Shown here: positions 1-7,779 of the stretch, piece by piece
Layout of the letters: each line of letters opens with the position of its first letter
Numbering within the stretch: position 1 is the stretch's first letter
Notes under the pieces: generated by a model
The model's database searches: none
The model's input: the letters and a program-made list of their open reading frames with translations, nothing else
What the model was told of the DNA's origin: nothing
Position numbers and translations under genes: made by a program
DNA from: Sphingomonas mali NBRC 15500
GTDB taxonomy: Bacteria; Pseudomonadota; Alphaproteobacteria; Sphingomonadales; Sphingomonadaceae
Assembly (NCBI RefSeq): GCF_001598415.1
Contig: NZ_BCYX01000010.1
Coordinates: forward strand, 62,001-126,000
Length of the DNA stretch: 64,000 nt
Reading direction: 5' to 3'

Positions 1-590
1 ACCGCGGCGCGGTCGGTCACCGGCACCAATTGCACGGCCTCGCCGGGCAGGCCGGCCGCTTCCAGCCCCTGGACCAGCGCCGCATGGATCGCGCGGTTGC
101 TCTCGATCGCCTCGGACCCGCCGCGCAGGATGACCGCATTGCCCGACCCGATGCACAAAGCCGCGGCATCGGCGGTGACGTTGGGCCGGCTTTCGTAGAT
201 GATGCCGATCACGCCGATCGGCACGCGCACGCGCGCCAGCTTCAGGCCGTTGGGGCGCTCGATTTCGTCGATGACCTCGCCGACCGGGTCCTTCAGCGTC
301 GCCACGGTGGCGACCCCGTCTGCGGTCGCCGCGACGCGCTCGGGTGTCAGCTTCAACCGGTCGAGCATCGCCGCCGACAGCCCGGCGGCGGTGCCGTTCG
401 CCATGTCGACCTTGTTGGCGGCCAGGATATCCGGTTCGGCATCGCGGATCGCCTGGGCCATGGCCTCCAGCGCGCGTGCCTTGTCCGCGCTCGACAGCCC
501 GGCAAGTACCAGTGCTGCGGAACGTGCGTGCCGGCCCATCGACGCGATCAGCGCGACGGGATCGATTTCGATGTGGACGGTCGTTTCCAT
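1..590 (-). CDS. proA: Gamma-glutamyl phosphate reductase, 5' part of gene (C-terminus beyond window)
   Basis: The enzyme reduces gamma-glutamyl phosphate to glutamate-5-semialdehyde with NADPH, the second step of proline biosynthesis, in the cytosol. Reading the minus strand from an ATG at 590 gives an open frame starting METTVHIEID that runs off the left edge, about 196 residues. Family segments are visible: the helical start with LAGLSSADKARALEAMA, then GVIGIIYESRPNVTADAA, then LCIGSGNAVILRGGSEA, which together are characteristic of ProA. The catalytic-cysteine half lies outside the window. The gene is divergent from the DUF3667 gene 77 bases away. Whether proB is linked cannot be seen. 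The frame has no stop inside the window, so it is partial only because of the window edge. Confidence 0.93.
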   Translation of the reverse strand, partial: METTVHIEIDPVALIASMGRHARSAALVLAGLSSADKARALEAMAQAIRDAEPDILAANKVDMANGTAAGLSAAMLDRLKLTPERVAATADGVATVATLKDPVGEVIDEIERPNGLKLARVRVPIGVIGIIYESRPNVTADAAALCIGSGNAVILRGGSEAIESNRAIHAALVQGLEAAGLPGEAVQLVPVTDRAA

Positions 591-667
591 GGCGGGCCGA
601 TTATCACGCCGAAACCGGTGGCCAAAGCCCTATCGCCTTTCGCGCGGCCAATGCTATCCATCGCGCC

Positions 668-1747
668 ATGAGCGGGGAATTTGCGGCAGCAAGCGATATC
701 GCGACCGGGGCGCTGATCGGGCGCGCGGTCGAACCGAAAGCGGGCGAACACGGGAGCGGGGAGGGCGGACACGGCCTCTGTCTCAATTGCGGCACCGGGC
801 TGATTGGCTCGTTCTGCCATGCCTGTGGCCAGAACGGGCACGTTCACAAGACGCTGACGTCGATCGGGCACGATCTGCTCCACGGCGTGTTCCATTTCGA
901 AGGCAAGGTGTGGCGCACCGTGCCGATGCTGGTCACGCATCCGGGCGGGCTGACGCGGCGCTATATCGATGGCGAGCGCGCGCGCTTCGTGTCTCCGCTG
1001 GCGTTGTTCCTGTTCTTCGTCTTCCTGATGTTCGCGACGTTCCATTCGTTGGGCAGCGGCCACGAATTCAACCTCGACAACGCGCCCTCCACGCGCGCCG
1101 AGAAACTGGCCAAGATCGATGGCGAGATCGCCAGTACCCAGGCCAAGCTCGACCGCGCGCAACAGCGCGTCGCCCAGGGCAAGGCCGATGACGACGATCA
1201 GGGCGATATCGTCGGATATCAGGCGACGCTCAACGGACTGCGCGTTGCGCGCACCAGCATCGCAAGCGGGCCGGACGAAGTCGGCAGACAGGCCGTGAGC
1301 AACGTCAATACCGGCTGGCCTGCGCTCGACGAGGGTATCCGCAAGGCCAGCAAGAATCCCGAGCTGGCGCTCTACAAGCTGCAATCCTCGGCCTACAAAT
1401 ATAGCTGGGCGCTGATCCCCATCTCGGTGCCGTTCGTGGCATTGCTGTTCCTGTGGCGGCGGCGCTTCAAGCTCTACGACCACGCCATCTTCGTGACCTA
1501 TTCGCTGGCGTTCATGATGCTGCTGGCAACCACCATATCGCTGCTGATGATGATCGGGGCGCCGGCCTGGCTCTACGGCAATCTGATCGCGTTCGGCCCG
1601 CCGGTGCACATCTTCTTCCAGTTGCGCGGCGCCTATCAGCTTCGGTGGTTCTCGGCACTGTGGCGCACCTTCGCGCTGCTGGTCTTCGCCTCGATCACGC
1701 TGACCTTGTTCGGCATCCTGCTGCTCGGGCTGGGGCTGATGGAATAA
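668..1747 (+). CDS. DUF3667-family zinc-ribbon membrane protein
   Basis: Function unknown. The start ATG at 668 gives 359 residues. A zinc ribbon lies near residues 37-55 (CLNCGTGLIGSFCHACGQ, two CxxC pairs). It is followed by a conserved stretch on histidine and tryptophan residues (HDLLHGVFHFEGK) and TRRYIDGERARFVSPLALFLF, which is the DUF3667 signature. Then come a first membrane segment (about 112-128), a polar coiled region rich in Gln, Lys and Asp, and three to four further membrane segments at the C-terminus. A longer reading upstream of 668 is possible but overlaps the proA start and is not protein-like. The family is common in Bacteroidetes and sphingomonads. Inference: an inner-membrane protein of unknown role. 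Confidence 0.8.
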   Translation: MSGEFAAASDIATGALIGRAVEPKAGEHGSGEGGHGLCLNCGTGLIGSFCHACGQNGHVHKTLTSIGHDLLHGVFHFEGKVWRTVPMLVTHPGGLTRRYIDGERARFVSPLALFLFFVFLMFATFHSLGSGHEFNLDNAPSTRAEKLAKIDGEIASTQAKLDRAQQRVAQGKADDDDQGDIVGYQATLNGLRVARTSIASGPDEVGRQAVSNVNTGWPALDEGIRKASKNPELALYKLQSSAYKYSWALIPISVPFVALLFLWRRRFKLYDHAIFVTYSLAFMMLLATTISLLMMIGAPAWLYGNLIAFGPPVHIFFQLRGAYQLRWFSALWRTFALLVFASITLTLFGILLLGLGLME

Positions 1748-1826
1748 TGGCGGTGGCTTGCCGCGCGCCCTGCCGGAGTTGACCTCGCAAAGTCGGATGC
1801 TCGCCGCGAGGTAAACACGATGTGCT

Positions 1827-3032
1827 TCAATATCCGGGCCGGGTGCTGTGCGGGGGATATTCTCTGCCGAATACGACAACCCCGTCCAGCGAGCCTGCCC
1901 AATCATTTTCCTCAAAAGCGTGACTGAAAGCGGCGCCCGGTAATCGCCCTAACACCTTGAGGCGGGCCGGGTTGAGATAGGTCGTCGCATCATCTGCCGA
2001 CGTCACCGCCGATCGTTCGAGGGAGGGCGATGGTGGTGTCGCGAGCGGCCGGTTGTCCTTGCGCGCATAGCGATATTCGCCTGATGCTGCGGAAAAACCG
2101 AGCGCAAAGGCGCGGGCGCCGTAATCCCGATGGACGTAGCTCCCGAAATTGCCGGCGCGGGCATAAGCCGGATCTGCAGCCCCGTTCTTCGCAATATGTG
2201 CGGTGGCGCTCCAGACGATGACCTTGCTCCCCTTCGGCAGGCGGCGGACGAGCCAGCCGAAATTGTCGTACATCGCTTTGTCTCGGGCAGTGATGAACTC
2301 GGCCCTGCCCAAGGCGTCGGCACGCGTGAACGCCTCGATATTGCGGATCATGCTGCGCTGGGCGTCGGCGGTGGCGGCGTCCGCCGCGGCGGCTTTGTCC
2401 ATCGCACGCGATATGTCGGCCGTGCACCGTAGGATCTGGGCGCGGTCGTCATCCGAATAAGACCCGTTCGGATAATCCCAATAGGTCCGCCGCCGCAGGA
2501 TTTCGCGACATTCGCGACGCCGGTCGCCCTCAAGATAGTTGGTCAGTTCGACCGGCATCTCGTCGTTGGCATATCTGGCTTCCAGCGCTCCCATCTGACC
2601 ATCCAGCCCGCCAAGAACGACACGCCGCGCCTTGGCGGCGTCGAACAGGAACGGGATGAGCGGCTGCACTTCGCGGTCGAACTTCCACAGGCCCCCCATG
2701 GCGTCGCCGACCATTGCCGCATCCGCCGGCGCGCCATCCCGAAGCTTTCCGGCAAAGCCGAGGAACTCGTAATGGCTGGCCTCGAAAAAGACCGCGTTGA
2801 AGTGGCATTGCGTCACTAAGCGTTCGACCAACGCCGCCTTGAAAGCATCGCTGTGGCCATCTCCGTGCGTGGCTTCGCCGAGCAACGCGACGTGTTTCGG
2901 ACAAAGATCGCGGATAACGGCAGCCATCGCGCGTTCGTCGGTCGTCGGTACCGTGGCGCTGCCACTTGGCTGGTTCGGCGGCCCCGCTCCCATCGTCAGC
3001 AGCATGGCAATGAGGAGCAGCGGTCTAACCAT
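1827..3032 (-). CDS. Erythromycin esterase-like protein, exported
   Basis: 401 residues. It begins with a signal peptide (MVRPLLLIAMLLTMGAGPP), so it is probably periplasmic. The mature part shows the erythromycin esterase (Ere) family motifs: LLGEATHGDGHSDAF near residue 50, with the catalytic His and Glu of the family, then FFEASHYEF, and later VIVWSATAHIAKNG, which fits the family's conserved histidine segment. Characterised Ere enzymes hydrolyse macrolide lactones, but most exported members have unknown substrates and the signal peptide here differs from the resistance enzymes. Calling it a resistance gene would be over-reading. It stands alone, convergent with the DUF3667 gene. A hydrolase role is likely; the substrate is unknown. 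Confidence 0.8.
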   Translation of the reverse strand: MVRPLLLIAMLLTMGAGPPNQPSGSATVPTTDERAMAAVIRDLCPKHVALLGEATHGDGHSDAFKAALVERLVTQCHFNAVFFEASHYEFLGFAGKLRDGAPADAAMVGDAMGGLWKFDREVQPLIPFLFDAAKARRVVLGGLDGQMGALEARYANDEMPVELTNYLEGDRRRECREILRRRTYWDYPNGSYSDDDRAQILRCTADISRAMDKAAAADAATADAQRSMIRNIEAFTRADALGRAEFITARDKAMYDNFGWLVRRLPKGSKVIVWSATAHIAKNGAADPAYARAGNFGSYVHRDYGARAFALGFSAASGEYRYARKDNRPLATPPSPSLERSAVTSADDATTYLNPARLKVLGRLPGAAFSHAFEENDWAGSLDGVVVFGREYPPHSTRPGY

Positions 3033-3167
3033 GGGTGCAGCTTAGCCGCAGCTTTGCGCCCTGCAACGTTGCCGATGGTTGAACGTTGGCCGCCGAGGAA
3101 TAGTCTGGGCCGTCATGTCCGACGCCCTGTATCACCGCTACCGCGAGGTGCGGAGCGCTGTCGCCGG

Positions 3168-3842
3168 TTACGGCTGGCTTTCGATCAACGTCATCAGGTC
3201 GCGCAGCGCGTCCGCCGGAAAGTCGATCGCCTCGACATCGGCGTCGCGCAGCGGTGGCGTGCCGTGCGTTTCCTCGGGAAAGCGCGCTATGCCCCAGGAA
3301 TCGGCCTCGAACAGCGCGTGGTATGACCCGTGCAGTGCCGCACGATCTCCGTCGACGAACACATGGGCCGCGGGCCGCTCGCGGATATAGAAGGTCGTCA
3401 TCATGATGATGCCGCGAAGGCCGGCACATTCGGCCAGCATGGGCACCGCGAGCAGCGGATTGGATGGCATCGGGTAATCGGCCTCGCGGCCGGGCGGCAG
3501 CGCGACGATCTGGTCGAACCGTTCGACGATCCGCAGCGCGTCGATCATCGGGCATTGCCCGCCCGTCTGCCCGTCCGGGCGTGCGACTCGCCCGCGTTGG
3601 GTCAGCGTCTCGGTGCCATGGTCCAGCATTTCGCGCCGGAACGAGGCGAAGCCCGGCAATCCGCGCGCCTCCAGAAAGCGCACTTGCCTCGCCGCTTCGG
3701 TCAGGAACTCCTCGGGATAGCCACGCGCGCGCGCAGCGGCGATGACGTAGCGATCGACATCGTCAAGCGACAGCCGCACCTCGCTCGGCAGTAGCTGGCG
3801 CCGTCTCTGCCCGTCGGAGATCGTGATCTTACGGTCGAACAT
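3168..3842 (-). CDS. DUF3726-like protein of unknown function
   Basis: The start chosen is the ATG at 3842 (MFDRKITISDG); a second ATG three codons upstream (3851) is equally possible. The 224-residue protein is soluble, with no signal peptide. After about 20 residues it reads LSLDDVDRYVIAAARARGYP, then EEFLTEAARQVRFLEARGLPG. This resembles the opening of DUF3726 proteins, which start with a helix pair and an arginine-rich segment. That assignment is from memory of the pattern and is tentative. The gene is divergent from the TetR gene at 3978, with a 135-base shared control region that holds an inverted repeat, so the TetR protein probably regulates it. Confidence 0.6.
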   Translation of the reverse strand: MFDRKITISDGQRRRQLLPSEVRLSLDDVDRYVIAAARARGYPEEFLTEAARQVRFLEARGLPGFASFRREMLDHGTETLTQRGRVARPDGQTGGQCPMIDALRIVERFDQIVALPPGREADYPMPSNPLLAVPMLAECAGLRGIIMMTTFYIRERPAAHVFVDGDRAALHGSYHALFEADSWGIARFPEETHGTPPLRDADVEAIDFPADALRDLMTLIESQP

Positions 3843-3896
3843 GCCTGTCATCCGTGATGTCGCGCAATGATGGGCCCGGATGGTTAATCCTTTGCA

Positions 3897-3919
3897 AAGA
3901 TCGCATGGCGAGCGATCTT
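3897..3919. promoter_or_regulatory. Inverted repeat, candidate TetR operator
   Basis: The sequence is AAGATCGC, 7 bases, GCGATCTT: two perfect 8-base arms. It lies between the divergent starts at 3842 (minus) and 3978 (plus). TetR-family dimers usually bind such sites next to their own gene, so this is a good candidate for autoregulation and control of the divergent gene. The arms are seen directly; binding is inferred. Confidence 0.5.
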
Positions 3920-3977
3920 GGAACCGACCGGTTGCCCGGTCTCGATCCCGCCAATATGGTCGGCGGAAAGGAAAGAG

Positions 3978-4580
3978 ATGACCAGGTCGAAAATCCGTAC
4001 CAACGATCCTGTCGGGCTGCGCAATCGCGTGCTCGACGCCGCGGCACGCTCGTTCCAATCGTCGGGCTTCTCCGCGACCAGCACGCATGACCTCGTCCGC
4101 CTGGCGGGAGTGACCGGCGGGGCGCTCCACCACCATTTCCCGACCAAGAAAGCGCTCGCGCTGGCGGTGATCGGCGAGCGTGTCGCGGCCGAATTGGGCG
4201 AGACGTGGGTGGCCACCGTCCGCGACGCGCCGAGTGCCGCCATCGGTATCCTGCAGGCGTTCGACACGGTCGCCGCCGCGCTCGACGCGCAGGGCTCGGT
4301 CTCGGGCTGTCCGCTCGGCAATCTCGCGCTCGAATTGTCGCTGGCCGATGCCGATCTGCGCGGCGCCCTGGCCAGCGAATATCGCGTCTGGCGCGACGCC
4401 ATCGCCGACCGCATCCGTCGCGATCGAGAGAAAGGCGAGGCGTCCTATGCTCCCGATCCGGAGGCTTTCGCCAATGTCGTCATTGCCCTGTTCACGGGCG
4501 CGATGACCATCGCCAAGGCCGAACAGGATAGCAACGCTCTCAAGGCGGCCGCCGATCAGCTGCGGGCGATCGTGCGATAG
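3978..4580 (+). CDS. TetR-family transcriptional regulator
   Basis: 200 residues from the ATG at 3978, which is preceded by AGGAAAGAG; an in-frame ATG 60 bases upstream has no such site. The N-terminal helix-turn-helix is clear: VLDAAARSFQSSGFSATS, then DLVRLAGVTGGALHHHFPTK around residues 20-58. The ligand domain contains SGCPLGNLALELS, a segment often seen in the TetR_C subgroup with a CPLG motif. The gene diverges from the minus-strand gene ending at 3168 and is followed after 147 bases by a VOC-family gene in the same direction. A partial copy of its last codons occurs again near 5333-5368. The ligand is unknown. Confidence 0.9.
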   Translation: MTRSKIRTNDPVGLRNRVLDAAARSFQSSGFSATSTHDLVRLAGVTGGALHHHFPTKKALALAVIGERVAAELGETWVATVRDAPSAAIGILQAFDTVAAALDAQGSVSGCPLGNLALELSLADADLRGALASEYRVWRDAIADRIRRDREKGEASYAPDPEAFANVVIALFTGAMTIAKAEQDSNALKAAADQLRAIVR

Positions 4581-4727
4581 CGCCGCTGGCGAGCGGCAAC
4601 GATCGATAAGGCCCGGTTATCCCGACCGGCTCGACATTGATTGTAAACCACGGAGGATAGGGCCTAAACCGTCCGCTATACGATGGCGGAGGCGCCGCAT
4701 GCCTCATGCCCGCATTGGAGGGTTGTC

Positions 4728-5108
4728 GTGCATAGATCGCGCATCAATGGCATTCTGATCGATTGCAACACGGACGATATCGACGCTGCCGCGCATTTCT
4801 GGGCGGAAGCGCTCGGCCGGCCGGTCGACCCGGATCATCCCGGCACGCGGGGCAATTACCGGATGCTCGCGACCCCGGAAGGGGAGATCAGCGTGCAGAT
4901 CCAGCGTGTCGAGCATGACAGCCGAATCCATCTCGACATCGAAACCGACGACATTCCCGCCGAAGTCGAGCGCCTGCAGAAGCTCGGCGCGACGATCGAC
5001 AAGCAAATGGAGCGCTGGGTGGTGATGCGCGCGCCGAGCGGCCACCGCTTTTGCGTGGTGCGCGTGCAGCGTGACGGGTTCTCGAAGGACGCGATCAGCT
5101 GGGCGTAA
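4728..5108 (+). CDS. VOC-family (glyoxalase/dioxygenase fold) protein
   Basis: 126 residues from a GTG at 4728, chosen because GGAGGG lies just upstream with proper spacing; an ATG 45 bases earlier would add residues without similarity. The protein has the paired beta-alpha-beta-beta-beta modules of the VOC fold: INGILIDCNTDDIDAAAHFW, a middle RIHLDIETDDIPAEVERLQK and a C-terminal WVVMRAPSGHRFCVVRV. Members include glyoxalase I, dioxygenases and antibiotic-binding proteins; metal ligands cannot be assigned with confidence here. It may be co-expressed with the TetR gene. A large palindromic repeat follows the stop and could end transcription. Confidence 0.82.
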   Translation: MHRSRINGILIDCNTDDIDAAAHFWAEALGRPVDPDHPGTRGNYRMLATPEGEISVQIQRVEHDSRIHLDIETDDIPAEVERLQKLGATIDKQMERWVVMRAPSGHRFCVVRVQRDGFSKDAISWA

Positions 5109-5124
5109 GCGGCGGTTGGCGGCA

Positions 5125-5266
5125 TTTTCCTCTCCCCTTGGGAGAGGAAGGGGCCCGCTCGGCGCAGCCGAGTGGGAAGGTGAGGGCAGGTATCTAGGAC
5201 AAAGCTGCCCTCACCCTTCCGCCGCCTTTGGCGGCTCCCTCCCTCTCCCAAGGGGAGAGGGAATAG
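5125..5266. repeat. Double-hairpin palindromic repeat element (copy 1)
   Basis: The outer arms 5129-5147 and 5242-5260 are exact 19-base inverted copies (CCTCTCCCCTTGGGAGAGG and its complement), and each arm is itself a small hairpin. Inside them AAGGTGAGGGCA pairs with TGCCCTCACCCTT. This is an intergenic interspersed palindrome. It sits right after the VOC stop, so it may act as a transcription end or RNA-stabilising structure. Copies of like design are at 51969-52092 and 59618-59726. Confidence 0.75.
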
Positions 5267-5308
5267 CTTCCCCCTCTCGCCCTTATGCCGATCATATTAC
5301 CAACGCGC

Positions 5309-5368
5309 ATGATCCATGTCCCGACCGCATCCGCCGCGGCCGACCAGCTTCGCGCGATCATGCGATAG
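5309..5368 (+). pseudogene. Chimeric scar: start of the Lgt-like gene joined to the end of the TetR gene
   Basis: The 60 bases read ATG to TAG as MIHVPTASAAADQLRAIMR. The first seven residues equal the start of the Lgt-like protein at 5661 (MIHVPTA), and the last eleven match the end of the TetR protein at 4580 (AAADQLRAIVR) including its stop and the bases just after it (GCGATAGCGCCGC). At DNA level CATGATCCATGTCCCGACCGC aligns with the bases at 5661 onward. This is best explained as what remained after duplication and deletion between these two genes. It is unlikely to be a working gene. Confidence 0.65.
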
Positions 5369-5406
5369 CGCCGCCGAAGAGAGATGCCAGGCCGTGGAGC
5401 TACGCG

Positions 5407-5535
5407 CTACCGCGACTTCCTGTCGCTCATATCGGCCAGTGCCTGGGCAATCGACTCGTACCCGAGCAGCATCATGAACAGCACCATCGCGGCCACGACG
5501 GCGAATTGAAATGCTTCCGCCCCAGAGAATGACAT
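5407..5535 (-). CDS. Small single-pass membrane protein, 42 aa
   Basis: ATG at 5535, preceded on the minus strand by AGAGGAGCAAGTTC (a strong ribosome site); stop TAG at 5407. The 42-residue product begins MSFSGAEAFQFAVV and has one hydrophobic helix (about residues 9-28, with AAMVLFMMLLG) followed by a polar tail ending SDRKSR. No family is recognised. The good ribosome site, the clean membrane helix and the positive tail support a real gene. It lies alone between the repeat and the Lgt-like operon, divergent from the latter. Confidence 0.55.
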   Translation of the reverse strand: MSFSGAEAFQFAVVAAMVLFMMLLGYESIAQALADMSDRKSR

Positions 5536-5660
5536 GAACTTGCTCCTCTAAAGAGAAACATGATCGGAGGGTGTCGCGCGCATTTCTTTGACGGCGGTCA
5601 AGGAAATCCGCGATCGGTGGCGAATCGCCCCGATGCGCCGAACCATGCTATTTCACATGC

Positions 5661-6383
5661 GTGATCCACGTCCCGACCGCGCCCTGGTACCATTATGTCG
5701 GAGACCTGGCCGCCTGGGCCGTGGCGTTCCTCGGTGCGCGCTGGGTCTATCGTCACCGCCGCGCCAGCGTCGATGGCCTCGCGCGCCAGACCGAGCCCGG
5801 TTATTTCATCAGCCTCGCGGTCGGCGGCGCGCTCGGTGCCTGGCTGCTGGGATCGCTCAACACGCTCCGCGATGCGCGCCCGGTGGTATCGCACTCGATC
5901 GCCGGCGCGCTGGCGGGCGCGATCGTCGCGGTCGAATTGTGGAAATGGGCGCGCGGGGTGCGCGGGTCGACCGGCGGGCCGTTCGTCATTCCGCTCGCGC
6001 TCGGCATCATCGTCGGGCGCTGGGGGTGCCTGTTCGCGGGGCTAGGCGACCAGACTTATGGCGTGCCGAGGGCGCTTCCCTGGGGAGTCGATCTTGGCGA
6101 TGGCGTCTCGCGCCATCCGGTCGAGATCTACGAATCGCTGGCGATGGCGCTGTTTCTCGCCGTCTACTGGCGCGCGCTGGTCCGCCGCCGCGACTGGGCG
6201 GTCGAGCACGGCTTCCATGCCTTCGTCCTGTTCTATGCCGTCCAGCGATTTGCCTGGGAGTTTCTCAAGCCCTATCCACCGCTGATCGGCCCGTTCAACG
6301 TGTTCCACTTCGTGATGATCGGACTCAGCGCTTATGCACTCCTCTGGATCGCTGGCGGACGCGCCGCTCCACTCCCCGCCTGA
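5661..6383 (+). CDS. Lgt-like (prolipoprotein diacylglyceryl transferase family) membrane protein
   Basis: 240 residues from a GTG at 5661. At least six hydrophobic segments are visible. Lgt signatures are present in order: a conserved glycine segment GALAGAIVAVELWKW, then GRWGCLF (canonical Lgt has GRIGNF), and RHPVEIYES (Lgt: HPSQLYE), then a C-terminal FAWEFLKPYPP. Lgt moves diacylglycerol from phosphatidylglycerol to a lipoprotein cysteine, but this protein is shorter than usual (about 260-300) and differs at key positions, so a different acceptor is likely. It overlaps by 50 bases a radical SAM gene of the lipid-crosslinking type, which points to membrane-lipid modification. A housekeeping lgt would be elsewhere in the genome. 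Confidence 0.75.
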   Translation: MIHVPTAPWYHYVGDLAAWAVAFLGARWVYRHRRASVDGLARQTEPGYFISLAVGGALGAWLLGSLNTLRDARPVVSHSIAGALAGAIVAVELWKWARGVRGSTGGPFVIPLALGIIVGRWGCLFAGLGDQTYGVPRALPWGVDLGDGVSRHPVEIYESLAMALFLAVYWRALVRRRDWAVEHGFHAFVLFYAVQRFAWEFLKPYPPLIGPFNVFHFVMIGLSAYALLWIAGGRAAPLPA

Positions 6384-7779
6384 CCGCAAGGCGGCGCCCT
6401 ATATCTTCCACGGCCAGACCACGAGCCTGTGCGAGACTTGCCTCGAGACCGTCCCCGCCAAGGTCATCATCGAGGACGAGTGCGTCTATTACCTCAAGCG
6501 CTGCCGCTCGCATGGCGTGCAAAAGACGCTGATCAGCGACGACCTGGCTTATTGGCGTTCGCAAAAGGACTGGCTCAAGCCCGGCGATCGCCCCTTGCAC
6601 ACCCAGACCCGGACCGAGGCCGGCTGCCCGTTCGATTGTGGCCTCTGCCCCGATCACGAACAGCATAGCTGCCTCGCGATCGTCGAGATCAATTCGGCGT
6701 GCAACCTCGCTTGCCCGGTCTGCTTCGCCGATGCCGAGGACATGCATGGCGGGCACCTCTCGCTCGCGGTGATCGAGGGAATGCTCGACGCCTTGGTCGA
6801 GAGCGAAGGCGAACCCGATCTCGTCCAGCTGTCGGGCGGCGAGCCCACGCTGCATCCGCAATTCTTCGAGATTCTCGATGCGGTGAAGCGGCGCCCGATC
6901 CGCCATGTCATGATCAACACCAACGGCCTCAGGATCGCGCAGGAACCGGCATTCGTCGACCGCCTCGCCAGCTACGCGCCGCGGATCGAAGTCTATCTCC
7001 AGTTCGACAGCATGGACGACGACGCGCTGATGAACCTGCGCGGCGCGCGGCTGGCGCGCATCCGCCAGGCCGCGCTCGAACAGCTCGAACGCGTCGGGCT
7101 GTCGACTACGCTGGTCGCGGTGGTCAAGCGCGGGGTCAACGATCACGAGGTCGCGGCGATCGTCGACCATGCGCTCGATTGGTCGTGCGTCCGCGGCGTG
7201 ACGTTCCAGCCGGTCCAGGATGCGGGCCGCAACCAGGGGTTCGACGCCAAGGCCAATCGCATCCTGCTCTCGCAAATCCGGCGCGAAGTGGTGAAGGCGG
7301 GCGTGTTCGGGGCGGAGGACATGATCCCGCTGCCGTGCAATCCCGATCAGATCTGCATCGGCTATGGCCTGCGCGACGGGCGCAGCGTGACCCCGATCAC
7401 GTCGCTGCTCCCGCGCGAGCTGATCCTCAACGGGCCCAACACGATCAGCTACGAAGCCTATCCGGCGCTGCGCCAGGGCGTGCTCGACCTGCTCAGCCTC
7501 GCCACCACGCAATGCAATACCGAGGAGAAATTGGCCGGCGTGCTGTGCTGCCTGCCCCAGGCGCTGGTCCCCGAGCAACTCGGCTATGCCAACAGCTTCC
7601 GCGTCGTCATCCTGCAATTTCTCGACCGCTACAATTTCGACCTGGCGACGGTGAAGCGCAGCTGCGTCCATTTCGTCACGCCCGACGAACAGATCATTCC
7701 CTTCGACACCTACAATACTTTCTACCGCCCTGGCGCAGAGGGCGCCGCGGTAGTGGCCAAAGCGAGGGCGGGCATATGA
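6334..7779 (+). CDS. Radical SAM protein, tetraether-lipid-synthase (Tes)-like
   Basis: 481 residues, starting inside the 3' end of the Lgt-like gene. The N-terminal part has a cysteine-rich module: SLCETCLE near residue 31, then a CRSHG motif, then CPFDCGLCPDHEQHSC near 93-108. The radical SAM cluster motif follows as CNLACPVCFAD (CxxxCxxC, about 118-128), with SGGEPTLHP as the SAM-binding glycine segment. The order zinc/FeS-like N-domain, CGLCPDH, CNLxCPxCFA is that of the Tes family, whose archaeal member joins lipid tails into membrane-spanning tetraethers. Known bacterial relatives are mostly uncharacterised. Together with the Lgt-like gene before it and the small membrane gene after it (ATGA overlap at 7776), an unusual lipid modification is inferred. 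Confidence 0.8.
   Translation: MHSSGSLADAPLHSPPDRKAAPYIFHGQTTSLCETCLETVPAKVIIEDECVYYLKRCRSHGVQKTLISDDLAYWRSQKDWLKPGDRPLHTQTRTEAGCPFDCGLCPDHEQHSCLAIVEINSACNLACPVCFADAEDMHGGHLSLAVIEGMLDALVESEGEPDLVQLSGGEPTLHPQFFEILDAVKRRPIRHVMINTNGLRIAQEPAFVDRLASYAPRIEVYLQFDSMDDDALMNLRGARLARIRQAALEQLERVGLSTTLVAVVKRGVNDHEVAAIVDHALDWSCVRGVTFQPVQDAGRNQGFDAKANRILLSQIRREVVKAGVFGAEDMIPLPCNPDQICIGYGLRDGRSVTPITSLLPRELILNGPNTISYEAYPALRQGVLDLLSLATTQCNTEEKLAGVLCCLPQALVPEQLGYANSFRVVILQFLDRYNFDLATVKRSCVHFVTPDEQIIPFDTYNTFYRPGAEGAAVVAKARAGI

Noticed and set aside
548..1915. Long minus-strand open frame over the DUF3667 gene
   Set aside because: Antisense shadow caused by high GC; Arg/Gln/His-rich, no ribosome site or family, while the plus strand has clear zinc-ribbon and membrane segments.
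1827..3032. Macrolide resistance gene
   Set aside because: The exported form and lone context do not support a resistance role; only the hydrolase family is clear.
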